Shown: positions 8,477-17,098 of the stretch, piece after piece
How the letters are laid out: the number at the start of each line of letters is the position of its first letter
Position numbering within the stretch: the first letter of the stretch is position 1
Assembly: GCF_003345655.1 (NCBI RefSeq)
Contig: NZ_QQOH01000001.1
Location: 124,001 to 188,000, forward strand
Length of the DNA: 64,000 bases
Source: Motiliproteus coralliicola
GTDB lineage: Bacteria; Pseudomonadota; Gammaproteobacteria; Pseudomonadales; Balneatricaceae
Direction of reading: 5' to 3'
Position numbers and translations under genes: made by a program
Notes under the pieces: generated by a model
What the model was told of the DNA's origin: nothing
The model's database searches: none
Seen by the model: the letters and a program-made list of their open reading frames with translations, nothing else

Positions 8477-9623
8477 ACACCACCTCGACATCGCGCTTAT
8501 TGGACTTGCGGGGATTGGTCAGGATGCAGGGATCCTTGATCGCCTTGTGGGACAGCATCGGTATATCGCTGGTGCTGACGCCCGCCTCCTTGAGCCGCTG
8601 GGTTAACCCCACATCTGCTTTCAGGGTGCTGACCCGCTGGATCAGCTCGCGTCGGATCCGCGGCGACTGCATGCCCCGGGTATCGATCCCAAGCGTATCG
8701 GCCACCACCTTGAACTTGTCTTCGGCCGAGTTGTAATTGAAGTCGATCACGTGCTCGAGCAGGATCGAATTGCACAACCCGTGGGGAAGGTCGAGGTAGC
8801 CGCCCAGGCTATGGGACATGGCGTGTACAGCCCCGAGAATCGCATTGGAGAAAGCTAGCCCCGCCTTCATGCTGCCCAGCATTACCTGCTCGCGCAGCAC
8901 GAGATTGTTGGGATCGGCCACCAGGGCCGGTAGGTTGTCCGATACCAGTTTGATCGCCTCCAGTGCGTGCATATCGGTCAGCGGCCCGCTGGCGGTGGAG
9001 ACGAAGGCCTCGACCGCGTGGACCAGAGCATCAACACCGGTGCAGGCGGTCAGGAATGGGTCCATTGTGACCGTGGTTTCCGGATCGATCAGCGATACGT
9101 CGGGTACCACCGCCTTACTGATAATGGAGATCTTATTGCGGCTCTGCTGATCGGAGATGATGGCGAACTGGGAGACATCGGCAGAGGTGCCGGCGGTGGT
9201 CGGTATAAAGATCAATGGCGGGATCGGGTGATGGATCTGATCGACGCCTTCGAAGCTGAGAATATGGCCGCGGTTGGCGCTGACGATACCGATCCCCTTG
9301 GCGCAGTCCATCGGGCTACCGCCGCCGATCGCTACGATCACGTTGCAGTTCTCGCTCAGGTAGCGCTCGGCGCCGCGCATCACCTCTTCGCTGCGGGGGT
9401 TGGGGCTGACATCGGTGAACAGTCGATAGTCGATATCGAGTTCGCGCAGGCTGGCCTCGACGTCGTCAACCCAGCCGGCCGCCTTGACGCCGGGATCGGA
9501 GACGATCAGGACACGGTTGGCACCGAAGGTGCGGGCGAAATTGCCGACGGTTTTGCGGGCTCCAGCGCCGAATATGATCTCCGGCGATACGAATTTACGC
9601 AGGTTGGATATGGGACTGCTCAT
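8460..9623 (-). CDS. ercA: Iron-containing alcohol dehydrogenase family protein (ErcA-like)
   Basis: A 387-residue group III (iron) alcohol dehydrogenase. The NAD-binding GGGSPMDCAK motif is near residue 100. Metal-binding residues lie in GVDALVHAVEAF and in HAMSHSLGGYLDLPHGLCN. The opening MSSPISNLRKFVSPEIIFGA and the tail ending VEVVYEEAL are typical of ErcA, a protein genetically linked in Pseudomonas aeruginosa to control of ethanol oxidation by the quinoprotein ExaA system. It overlaps the downstream hybrid kinase gene by 17 bp, supporting one transcript. Whether it oxidises or reduces an alcohol or aldehyde, or mainly has a regulatory role, cannot be told here. Confidence 0.87.
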   Translation of the reverse strand: MSSPISNLRKFVSPEIIFGAGARKTVGNFARTFGANRVLIVSDPGVKAAGWVDDVEASLRELDIDYRLFTDVSPNPRSEEVMRGAERYLSENCNVIVAIGGGSPMDCAKGIGIVSANRGHILSFEGVDQIHHPIPPLIFIPTTAGTSADVSQFAIISDQQSRNKISIISKAVVPDVSLIDPETTVTMDPFLTACTGVDALVHAVEAFVSTASGPLTDMHALEAIKLVSDNLPALVADPNNLVLREQVMLGSMKAGLAFSNAILGAVHAMSHSLGGYLDLPHGLCNSILLEHVIDFNYNSAEDKFKVVADTLGIDTRGMQSPRIRRELIQRVSTLKADVGLTQRLKEAGVSTSDIPMLSHKAIKDPCILTNPRKSNKRDVEVVYEEAL

Positions 9624-9769
9624 CCGGGCTCTCGTGAATTGTTATCGTTATTCTGAATGTGCTCCGGGCACTATAACAATTCTGACCAGGACTGTTGCGC
9701 CGGATTCCCGGCTCTACTACCAATTAGGGTGGGGCGCGGCCGGTTGCTACCGACCGCGTCTCGATGGCG

Positions 9770-10357
9770 CTAGCGCCGGATGAACTCGATCAGGCGGGGG
9801 TCGTTGAATAACCGGGTCAGGGTCTCAGACATAATCTGATTGATGATCTCGGCATTGGTGGCTTCGTTCGGTGCCTTGAAGAACTTATGCACTTTGGTGG
9901 ATTCGTAACGTGAGGCCTGCTGGCTGTCGTTCTTGTCGGCTACGGCGGCGATCTGCGAGCGCAGAGTGATCTCCAGCGGCAGGCTCTGGTTGTCGGCGAC
10001 GGTGTAGCTCAGCTCTTCGAGGATCAGATTCAACTTGATCGGCTGTGGGCTGGGTTGATCGACGCGAATCCCCATCTCGGTCAAGGCTGCTTCGGCAGCA
10101 GGGCGGAGGCTGTGATTGATGCTCCGTGCCAGGGTGATGTGGTTGGAGCCGCGATAGACGCCGCCGCGGGTGCCCAGGCTTTGGCTGGGGCGTTTATCGG
10201 TAACGCTCAAGTGAACCGTGGGCTGGTTATCAACGAGGCTGTTGACGCTGATGACCGGATCCAGGCGGACTTGTTGAGGGCTCTGAGCACAACCGGCCAG
10301 GGTTAACACGGCGGCGAGTCCGAGCAGGAGTTTTGTCGCGGGCTTCAGCGTGAGCAT
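9770..10357 (-). CDS. yajG: YajG family lipoprotein
   Basis: A 195-residue lipoprotein. The N terminus has a lipoprotein signal peptide with lipobox LAGC, giving a lipidated cysteine at residue 23. The mature part contains the family features: DPVI near its start, a VTDKRPSQSLGTRGG block, and a C-terminal region rich in charged residues. YajG proteins are predicted to sit in the inner leaflet of the outer membrane; their function is unknown. The gene stands alone between ercA and syd, with spacings of about 146 and 102 bp. Identification rests on length, lipobox and the RPSQSLGTRGG region. Confidence 0.85.
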   Translation of the reverse strand: MLTLKPATKLLLGLAAVLTLAGCAQSPQQVRLDPVISVNSLVDNQPTVHLSVTDKRPSQSLGTRGGVYRGSNHITLARSINHSLRPAAEAALTEMGIRVDQPSPQPIKLNLILEELSYTVADNQSLPLEITLRSQIAAVADKNDSQQASRYESTKVHKFFKAPNEATNAEIINQIMSETLTRLFNDPRLIEFIRR

Positions 10358-10459
10358 AGGCGGGCTTCCATTCGGTGATTAAAAAGTTGGTACTATCTCT
10401 CAGGTTACGACTTCAACAGAGTTTAGGGGAGCGGTCAGCAGCTGACCAGCCCATCCCCG

Positions 10460-11050
10460 TTATTCGAACTGGGCCGGTTTCAGTTGCTGGATAAACTCCG
10501 CCAAAGAGTCGGCGATCCGCTCGCTGGTCTTGCGGCCCGGTTGTTCCAGCAATACCGCGCCGGTGCGATTGTCTACCGCCAGCACATACTCCTCTGGTTT
10601 GGTGCAGCCGAAGAACAGGCTCAGAGGCTGTTTCAGACGTCGCCGTCCCATCGCATGACCGATCAGGTTGGCTCTGAGTCGTTCCAGGTCCTCTTCGCTC
10701 CAGGCGAACAGCAGATCCAGTTCGCCCTGGGCTGATCGGGCCGGCAATGGATCGGACCAGTAACTCAGATAATACGACTTGATCGATGGATGGATAGTTT
10801 CCTCCAGCGCCTTCTCCAGGCGCTCGAACATATCGCTGCGCTGTTGTTGGCGTACGGGCCGCCATGGAATCTGCCCCTGGTTGTCGGCCTGCTCCTGATA
10901 GCAGGGAGAGGGCCACAGGGGATCAAACTCCACCAGGGGCAATGCTGGCCAGTGTGCAAGGCTGTCGTCGATAAACCTTTGCAGCGCTTGCTCCAAGTTT
11001 TGATCGGAGGCTGATACGGGTTGTGACTGTTGTGATATTGGCGTTGTCAA
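10460..11050 (-). CDS. syd: SecY-interacting protein Syd
   Basis: A 196-residue soluble protein with the Syd landmarks: DPLWPSPC near residue 44, SYYLSYWSDPLPA, an acidic WSEEDLERLRANLIGH helix, and a C terminus ending SLAEFIQQLKPAQ that closely matches the E. coli Syd end. Syd binds SecY at the cytoplasmic face of the inner membrane and is thought to monitor badly assembled translocons. The frame begins with TTG at 11050 and there is no ATG near the expected N terminus, so I accept TTG; an AGG triplet lies about eight bases upstream. It is divergent from the tRNA cluster. Confidence 0.92.
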   Translation of the reverse strand: MTTPISQQSQPVSASDQNLEQALQRFIDDSLAHWPALPLVEFDPLWPSPCYQEQADNQGQIPWRPVRQQQRSDMFERLEKALEETIHPSIKSYYLSYWSDPLPARSAQGELDLLFAWSEEDLERLRANLIGHAMGRRRLKQPLSLFFGCTKPEEYVLAVDNRTGAVLLEQPGRKTSERIADSLAEFIQQLKPAQFE

Positions 11051-11250
11051 AGAGAAACCTGAACCGTTGATAGAAAACCTCTTTATTATAGAAAGCGCTG
11101 TCGAATCGGAAAATCCCCGATTACCGATTTATCGCATCGCGTTAGCGCGCTCGCGATGTTGGTTTTTTGATCAAAAAGTCGTTGATTTGATCGCTTTTTA
11201 TCCGTTTTCAAATCGTTTTCAAAAAAGCTTAAATTTTTTGGAAATTAGGT

Positions 11251-11278
11251 TTGACAGCCGGTCCAAAACCCGTAGAAT
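11251..11278 (+). promoter_or_regulatory. Strong sigma-70 promoter of the tRNA cluster
   Basis: A perfect TTGACA (11251-11256), 16-bp spacer and TAGAAT (11273-11278) stand just upstream of the first tRNA (11296). The 80 bases before the -35 are rich in A and T runs, as expected for an UP element of a stable-RNA promoter. It probably drives all six tRNA genes as one transcript. Confidence 0.85.
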
Positions 11279-11295
11279 TCGCAGCTCCTGATTCG

Positions 11296-11371
11296 GGGCG
11301 TGTAGCTCAGTTGGGAGAGCGCCACCCTTACAAGGTGGATGTCGGCAGTTCGAGCCTGTCCACGCCCACCA
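11296..11371 (+). tRNA. tRNA-Val (UAC), copy 1
   Basis: A 76-nt cloverleaf: acceptor arms GGGCGTG/CACGCCC, D-arm with AGCTCAGTTGGGAGAGC, anticodon loop CTTACAA giving anticodon TAC, T-loop TTCGAGC, encoded CCA end. It is identical to the two later Val copies in the window. Confidence 0.98.
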
Positions 11372-11398
11372 CGAATCGGAAGCTTATCGAAGCACAAC

Positions 11399-11475
11399 GG
11401 AGCGGTAGTTCAGTTGGTTAGAATACCGGCCTGTCACGCCGGGGGTCGCGGGTTCGAGTCCCGTCCGTTCCGCCA
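11399..11475 (+). tRNA. tRNA-Asp (GUC), copy 1
   Basis: A 77-nt cloverleaf: acceptor arms GGAGCGG/CCGTTCC, anticodon loop CTGTCAC giving anticodon GTC, T-loop TTCGAGT, discriminator G and encoded CCA. It follows the first Val tRNA after 27 bp. Confidence 0.98.
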
Positions 11476-11545
11476 CTTCGATTGGCATGGTGCTCCTACC
11501 ATAGGGAGTACTCCTGACTCGGGAGTCTAAATTTGAGTGGTTGCA

Positions 11546-11621
11546 GGGCGTGTAGCTCAGTTGGGAGAGCGCCACCCTTACAAGGTGGATGTCGGCAGTT
11601 CGAGCCTGTCCACGCCCACCA
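11546..11621 (+). tRNA. tRNA-Val (UAC), copy 2
   Basis: Identical to copy 1 at 11296, including the encoded CCA end; anticodon TAC. The 70-bp spacer after the first Asp tRNA is unrelated to the other spacers. Confidence 0.98.
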
Positions 11622-11683
11622 CAACTTCGGTTGTGGCTGCAATCAAAGCTGACGGCTTAGTCGTCGGTGGTTGTTATCGCTGC

Positions 11684-11760
11684 GGAGCGGTAGTTCAGTT
11701 GGTTAGAATACCGGCCTGTCACGCCGGGGGTCGCGGGTTCGAGTCCCGTCCGTTCCGCCA
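11684..11760 (+). tRNA. tRNA-Asp (GUC), copy 2
   Basis: Identical to copy 1 at 11399; anticodon GTC, CCA encoded. It lies 62 bp after the second Val tRNA. Confidence 0.98.
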
Positions 11761-11813
11761 CTTTATCAAAGCCTGGCTTTGGTAATACAAGCGATCAGAG
11801 ATACCACGTTAGT

Positions 11814-11889
11814 GGGCGTGTAGCTCAGTTGGGAGAGCGCCACCCTTACAAGGTGGATGTCGGCAGTTCGAGCCTGTCCACGCCCACCA
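11814..11889 (+). tRNA. tRNA-Val (UAC), copy 3
   Basis: Identical to the other two Val copies; anticodon TAC, CCA encoded. A 53-bp spacer separates it from the second Asp tRNA. Confidence 0.98.
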
Positions 11890-11932
11890 CTTTATTGACC
11901 AAGTCAGTTATGGCTGGAGTCAATTCCGCTGC

Positions 11933-12009
11933 GGAGCGGTAGTTCAGTTGGTTAGAATACCGGCCTGTCACGCCGGGGGTCGCGGGTTCGAGTCCCGTCC
12001 GTTCCGCCA
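11933..12009 (+). tRNA. tRNA-Asp (GUC), copy 3
   Basis: Identical to the other Asp copies; anticodon GTC, CCA encoded. It is the last of the cluster and is followed by a pyrimidine-rich stretch (12010-12040) without a clear terminator hairpin. Confidence 0.98.
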
Positions 12010-12212
12010 TTTCTTCTCTTTCTTGTTCTTTGTTGGTAACTGCTTCCGACTTGCTGGTCGTAGCGGCATATCTGACATCCTGTTTTTCCCTCAGATATCC
12101 TGATTTTCATCCTCACAAGAGTCGCAGTATCGACTTGTTCGGCCCTATAATGCCGCATCGGCCTCTATCGATTGTAGGTGGAGCAGTAGAGCCAAAGAGA
12201 AAAGTTAACCTG

Positions 12213-13094
12213 ATGGAAAACTTCAGAAATATCGGCCTGGTCGGACGCCAGGGGAGTACCCCGGTGATCCAGTCGTTGGAGCATCTTGTGCCGTTCCTGC
12301 AATCGCGGGGACTGAATGTGTTTGTCGACGATCGGATTGCCGATCTGGTCCCTGCCCGGGAGATGCAGCACAGCACCGTCAAAATGATGGGGCAGCATTG
12401 TGATCTGGTTATCGTGGTCGGGGGTGACGGCAGTTTGTTGGGGGCCGCCCGCCAGCTGGCCCACTCCGGAGTTCCGGTGCTGGGGATCAACCGCGGTAAT
12501 CTGGGCTTTCTGACCGACATTGCGCCGGATGAGATCGAACAGAAAGTGGGCGAGGTGCTGGATGGCCATTATCACAGCGAGCAGCGCTTTCTGATCGAAG
12601 CGGAGGTGTTCCGTGATGGTGAAAAGATCGGCTTCGGTGAAGCGCTCAACGATATCATCCTGCACCCCAATCAGGCCGCCCGGATGATCCGGTTTGAGCT
12701 CTATATCGACGATCAGTTTGTTTACTCGCAGCGCTCGGACGGGCTGATTGTTTCGACCCCGACCGGCTCGACGGCCTATGCGCTGTCCGGTGGTGGTCCG
12801 ATTATGCACCCCAAGCTGGACGCCTTGGTGCTGGTGCCGATCTTCCCGCACACCTTGAGCAGTCGACCGATCGTGATCGACGGCAATGCGGAGTTGAGGA
12901 TCGTGGTCGCCGAGCGCAACGATACCCATCCGTTTATCAGCTGCGACGGTCAGCACCAGATTCCCTGCCTGCCCGGCGACGAGATCAGTGTGCGGAAGAA
13001 ACCCCATCCGCTGCATCTGATCCATCCGCTCTGTTACAACTACTACGAGTCCTGTCGCTCCAAACTGGGTTGGGGCTCTAAGTTGGGTGAATAG
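12213..13094 (+). CDS. nadK: NAD kinase
   Basis: A 293-residue ATP-NAD kinase that phosphorylates NAD to NADP in the cytoplasm. The GGDG motif is at residues 70-73 (VIVVGGDGSLLG), followed by GINRGNLGFLTD and the later SDGLIVSTPTGSTAYALSGGGP block, both diagnostic. I start at the ATG at 12213 (MENFRNIGLV), the usual N terminus of the family; the frame is open further upstream to 12030 but has no family match there. A TATAAT at 12146-12151 is a possible -10 element without a clear -35. The gene is followed 38 bp later by a metallophosphatase gene. Confidence 0.97.
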   Translation: MENFRNIGLVGRQGSTPVIQSLEHLVPFLQSRGLNVFVDDRIADLVPAREMQHSTVKMMGQHCDLVIVVGGDGSLLGAARQLAHSGVPVLGINRGNLGFLTDIAPDEIEQKVGEVLDGHYHSEQRFLIEAEVFRDGEKIGFGEALNDIILHPNQAARMIRFELYIDDQFVYSQRSDGLIVSTPTGSTAYALSGGGPIMHPKLDALVLVPIFPHTLSSRPIVIDGNAELRIVVAERNDTHPFISCDGQHQIPCLPGDEISVRKKPHPLHLIHPLCYNYYESCRSKLGWGSKLGE

Positions 13095-13132
13095 CTGGGT
13101 GAGTAACGAAGACTGGGACGCGGCAGAAGACG

Positions 13133-14098
13133 GTGGAATTTAGCGGATACGATCTGATAGGCGACGTACACGGTTGTGCTCGGACGTTGCAACAGCTGCT
13201 GCAGCGGTTGGGGTATCAGCGCCGAGGGGGCTGCTACCGCCATCCGCAGCGCCAGGCAATCTTTATCGGTGATATCGTCGACCGAGGTACCGGCGTCAGG
13301 GAGGCGTTGGAACTCGTGCGCGAGATGGTAGAGCAGGGCGCGGCCCAGATCGTTCTGGGTAATCATGAGTATAACTGTATCGCTTATAACGAACCGGCTA
13401 GACCGGGTTCCCAGCATCAGTATCTGCGTGATCACAGCCCCCGCAACCAGCGGATGTTGCGCGAAACCCTGGAGCAGATGGAACCCTATGCCGACGAGTG
13501 GCGCGACCATCTGCGCTGGTTCCGGCAGATCCCGCTGTTCTTGGATTTGGAGGGCTTCAGGGTTGTTCATGCCTGCTGGGACGAGGAGCTGATTCAGCGG
13601 CTCAAACAACAGCAAATACAGGATCTCAGTGATGATGATTTCCTGCACCGGACTGTGGAGCGGGGCAGTTTCGGGTGGTTGGTTGCGGATCGTCTACTGC
13701 GGGGAACCTACTTGCGGTTGCCCAACGAGGCGGTGATGGAGAGTGCCGAAGGTTTTCGCCGATACGTGTATCGGACCAAATTCTGGAGTCGCAATCCGCA
13801 GCGTCATGGGGATGTGGTATTCCAGCCCGACCCGTTGCCCGAGCACTTGGCGCGGTTGCCGTTGACCGAGGGGGAGCGTGAGAAGCTGCTGCACTATGGG
13901 TCGGAACTGCCGCCGCTATTTATCGGCCACTACTGGCGCCAGGGGATTCCGGCGCCGATTACCAACAATATCGCCTGCCTGGACTACAGCGCTGTTAAGG
14001 CGGGGCGCTTGGTGGCTTATCGTATGGATGCAGAGACCGTCCTGAGTGCGGACAAGTTTGTCTGGGTCGATGTCGACGCCAGAGACCTGGCGGATTAA
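13133..14098 (+). CDS. Calcineurin-like metallophosphoesterase
   Basis: A 321-residue soluble phosphoesterase. Metal-binding motifs in order are GDVHG near residue 10, GDIVDRG near residue 46, and GNHE near residue 79, then a distal GHYW that supplies a late histidine. This set is typical of the PrpE/ApaH-like branch that cleaves phosphoproteins or dinucleoside polyphosphates; the substrate cannot be told. The start is a GTG at 13133 and no ATG fits the N terminus. It lies between nadK and glpG with short gaps, suggesting a nadK, phosphoesterase, glpG unit. Confidence 0.88.
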   Translation: MEFSGYDLIGDVHGCARTLQQLLQRLGYQRRGGCYRHPQRQAIFIGDIVDRGTGVREALELVREMVEQGAAQIVLGNHEYNCIAYNEPARPGSQHQYLRDHSPRNQRMLRETLEQMEPYADEWRDHLRWFRQIPLFLDLEGFRVVHACWDEELIQRLKQQQIQDLSDDDFLHRTVERGSFGWLVADRLLRGTYLRLPNEAVMESAEGFRRYVYRTKFWSRNPQRHGDVVFQPDPLPEHLARLPLTEGEREKLLHYGSELPPLFIGHYWRQGIPAPITNNIACLDYSAVKAGRLVAYRMDAETVLSADKFVWVDVDARDLAD

Positions 14099-14113
14099 TC
14101 GGACGAAGAGTTA

Positions 14114-14956
14114 ATGATACAACTGTTTGAGCTGCCTGCTGATCTTGACCTGGGCCCCTTCGCTGCTTACCTGTGGCGTCAGCGTATCCATCACCGGATT
14201 ACCCATCTACAGGGGCAGCAGCAACTGTGGCTGGCCGATCCTGCTGATGCCGATTTTGTGATGGAGCAGTTCAACCGCTGGCAGCGGGGCGAGGCGCTTG
14301 AGAACTCGTCCGGCGGGGCCTCAAAGCAGGTCGCCTTCCCTTGGTGGCGGCTACCGGTAACGCTGGTGTTGATCGGGTTTAGTCTGGCGCTGACGCTGCT
14401 GACCGGGTTTGGCAATCGGCTGGGCTGGCTGCATTGGTTCAGTTTCGTCGACTTCGACTTTCAGGGTGGTTACCTGATATTTCAAAGTTTCCCGACGCTG
14501 TTGAGTGGCGGGCAGTGGTGGCGGTTGCTGACGCCGATATTCCTGCACTACAGTTTGCTGCATCTGGTCTTTAATCTGTTGTGGACCTGGGAGTTGGGAC
14601 GGCGGATTGAATTGACCCGAGGTTCGTCTTCGTTGCTGTGGTTGGTCCTGTTTATTGGTATCAGCTCCAACGCCGCCCAGTTTTTGATGACCGGCCCGCT
14701 GTTCGGCGGTTTGTCCGGGGTGATCTTCGGCTTGATGGGTTATACCTGGCTAAGCGATCGGTTGAAGCTGGGGCCGGGGTTCGGCATGCCGCCGGCGTTG
14801 ATGACCTTCATGATGATCTGGCTGGTGTTGGGTGTCAGCGGCTTGATCGAGAAGATGGGGTTTGGCGCCATCGCCAATACGGCCCATCTGGTCGGTTTGT
14901 TGGCTGGTCTGGTATGTGTGTTGCCGGTCTGGTTGCGGCGAAACCGGCCCCAATAG
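14114..14956 (+). CDS. glpG: Rhomboid family intramembrane serine protease (GlpG-like)
   Basis: A 280-residue inner-membrane protease. Residues 1-70 form a soluble cytoplasmic domain like that of GlpG; about six membrane helices follow. The catalytic serine is S201 in GLSGVIFG and the catalytic histidine is H258 in the AHLVGLLAG helix; both are intact. A HLVFNLLWTWELG stretch matches the HxxxNxxW-type region of helix 2. It cleaves membrane proteins within the bilayer; its substrates are unknown. It starts 15 bp after the phosphoesterase gene, consistent with an operon. Confidence 0.93.
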   Translation: MIQLFELPADLDLGPFAAYLWRQRIHHRITHLQGQQQLWLADPADADFVMEQFNRWQRGEALENSSGGASKQVAFPWWRLPVTLVLIGFSLALTLLTGFGNRLGWLHWFSFVDFDFQGGYLIFQSFPTLLSGGQWWRLLTPIFLHYSLLHLVFNLLWTWELGRRIELTRGSSSLLWLVLFIGISSNAAQFLMTGPLFGGLSGVIFGLMGYTWLSDRLKLGPGFGMPPALMTFMMIWLVLGVSGLIEKMGFGAIANTAHLVGLLAGLVCVLPVWLRRNRPQ

Positions 14957-15028
14957 GTCGTCGATAATCTTTCTGTTCGGCTCCGGGCCTGTCTAGGCCG
15001 GAGCTTCGATCCTTGTCTGGAGTAATTC

Positions 15029-16870
15029 ATGCTGGCTTTTTTTGAGCGTCTGACCCAGCCGTTCCCCCCCGAGGAACCCGGTCAGCCGCCGCGGGGTATC
15101 TATGCCTTCTGTCGCCATTATACCCGGGGGATGGAGCGTTCGTTGCTGTGGATGACGTTGCTGACCTCGATCCTGGCGATCCTTGAGGTGTTGTTGTTCG
15201 GCTTTATGGGTCAGTTGGTCGATTGGCTGGGTGAACGCGACCCGCAGACGCTGTTCGAGCAGGAGGGCTTGAAGCTGTTGGGAATGGCGCTGCTGGTGTT
15301 GCTGATTATCCCGTTGCTGGTATTTCTGCATTCGGCCATCGTTCACCAGGCGTTGCTGGGCAACTATCCGATGGCGGTACGTTGGTTGGCCCATCGCTAC
15401 CTGCTCGGTCAGAGCCTGTCGTTCTACCAGGATGATTTTGCCGGGCGCTTGGCCACCAAGGTGATGCAGACGGCACTGTCGGTACGCGAAGCGGTAATGA
15501 AGTTGCTTAACGTGATGGTGTATGTTCTGGTCTATTTTCTGACCATGCTGGTACTGCTGGCGCAGGCGGATTATCGGTTGATGCTGCCGATGCTGGCCTG
15601 GTTGGTTGGCTATGTCGGGCTGCAGCTGTACTACATCCCGAAGTTGAAACGGGTCGCCACCGAACAGGCGGATGCCCGTTCGACCATGACCGGCCGGGTG
15701 GTGGATAGCTACACCAATATCGCCACGGTCAAACTCTTTGCTCATACCCGTCAGGAGGCCGATTATGCGCAGCAGGGGATGGGCGGGTTTATGGAGACTG
15801 TCTATCGCCAGATGCGTCTGGCCACCGGCATCAACGTTGGGGTGCAGATCAGCAACTACCTGTTGGCGTTTGTGATCTCGGCGACCTCCATCTGGTTATG
15901 GTCGATCGAAGCGGTCACTATCGGGGCGATCGCGATTGCCGTCAGTCTGGCCTTGCGGCTGAACGGCATGTCGCAGTGGATCATGTGGGAAGTCAGTACG
16001 CTGTTCGAGCACATCGGTACCGTGGCCGACGGCATGAGCACTCTGGCTCAGCCGCGTGAGGTGCAAGATCGTCCCGGTGCGCCGCCGTTGAAGGTCTGTG
16101 CCGGCAAGATCGAATTCGATCAAATCCGTTTTCATTACGGCAAGGGCGAGGGGGTGATCGAGCAGCTTGATTTGAAAATCCGTCCGGGGGAGAAGGTCGG
16201 ACTGGTCGGACGCTCGGGTGCCGGTAAATCGACGCTGGTGAACCTGCTGCTCAGGTTCTATGACCTCGAAGGCGGAAAAATCCGAATCGACGATCAGGAT
16301 ATCAGCGCGGTTCAGCAGGAAACACTACGCGAACAGATCGGGATGGTGACCCAGGATACGGCGCTGCTGCACCGTTCGGTGAGGGAAAATATTCTCTATG
16401 GTCGGCCCGATGCCACCGAAGCGGAGCTGGTCGACGCGGCGACTAAGGCCGAGGCCCATGAGTTTATTCAGCAGCTGGCCGACCCCAAGGGTAATGTCGG
16501 CTACGACGCCCAGGTCGGGGAGCGTGGGGTCAAGCTGTCCGGCGGTCAGCGGCAGCGAATCGCCATCGCTCGGGCGCTGCTCAAGGATGCGCCGATTCTG
16601 GTGCTGGATGAGGCGACTTCGGCGCTGGACTCCGAGGTTGAGGCGGCGATCCAGCATAGTCTGCAGCAGTTGATGCAGGGTAAGACGGTGATTGCGATCG
16701 CGCACCGGCTGTCGACGATCGCCGCGATGGATCGGCTGATCGTGCTGGATCAGGGGAGGATCGTCGAACAGGGGACTCATCGGGAGCTGGTCCAAAATAA
16801 TGGGATCTATGCTCAACTTTGGTCCCATCAGACCGGCGGTTTTTTGGGTACGGACCCTCAGCAGGACTAA
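15029..16870 (+). CDS. ABC exporter, fused membrane and ATPase domains
   Basis: A 613-residue half-transporter. The N-terminal ABC exporter domain (about 40-330) has six hydrophobic segments. The ATPase domain has Walker A GRSGAGKST at 394-402, Q-loop region, signature LSGGQRQR from residue 503, Walker B ILVLDEATSALD, and H-loop IAHRLS. It is expected to act as a homodimer in the inner membrane, exporting a lipid, peptide or drug; the sequence does not identify the substrate. It lies 72 bp after glpG and is followed by a 228-bp gap before the next unit. Confidence 0.93.
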   Translation: MLAFFERLTQPFPPEEPGQPPRGIYAFCRHYTRGMERSLLWMTLLTSILAILEVLLFGFMGQLVDWLGERDPQTLFEQEGLKLLGMALLVLLIIPLLVFLHSAIVHQALLGNYPMAVRWLAHRYLLGQSLSFYQDDFAGRLATKVMQTALSVREAVMKLLNVMVYVLVYFLTMLVLLAQADYRLMLPMLAWLVGYVGLQLYYIPKLKRVATEQADARSTMTGRVVDSYTNIATVKLFAHTRQEADYAQQGMGGFMETVYRQMRLATGINVGVQISNYLLAFVISATSIWLWSIEAVTIGAIAIAVSLALRLNGMSQWIMWEVSTLFEHIGTVADGMSTLAQPREVQDRPGAPPLKVCAGKIEFDQIRFHYGKGEGVIEQLDLKIRPGEKVGLVGRSGAGKSTLVNLLLRFYDLEGGKIRIDDQDISAVQQETLREQIGMVTQDTALLHRSVRENILYGRPDATEAELVDAATKAEAHEFIQQLADPKGNVGYDAQVGERGVKLSGGQRQRIAIARALLKDAPILVLDEATSALDSEVEAAIQHSLQQLMQGKTVIAIAHRLSTIAAMDRLIVLDQGRIVEQGTHRELVQNNGIYAQLWSHQTGGFLGTDPQQD

Positions 16871-17098
16871 ACTCTGCAGATTCACCGTACTTAAGGCCTT
16901 TTTAGTAGTGACAAGTGCTTACTTGTAATTTAGCCTAGTGTTTCTTTAAAACGGCTGCAGTGCCGATATTTATGTGCCTGTTCCAGTCGTTTAAAACGGT
17001 GGTTTGAAATTCGCCGAGTAGTACCTGATCAGGGCTGCCGACCTTAGCTGTCGGCGTGGTCCAAAGGGAGTCATATCATCGCTAGGGACTTGCAGAGA

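Noticed and set aside
12146-12151. TATAAT as a nadK promoter
   Set aside because: No -35 element at a proper distance; kept only as a remark in the nadK entry.
12165-13025. A 286-codon frame on the minus strand opposite nadK
   Set aside because: Antisense to a well-supported NAD kinase; no family pattern.
16871-17098. Possible c-di-GMP riboswitch before the binding-protein/porin/GGDEF unit
   Set aside because: I looked for the conserved GEMM core and did not see it; only small unrelated inverted repeats are present.
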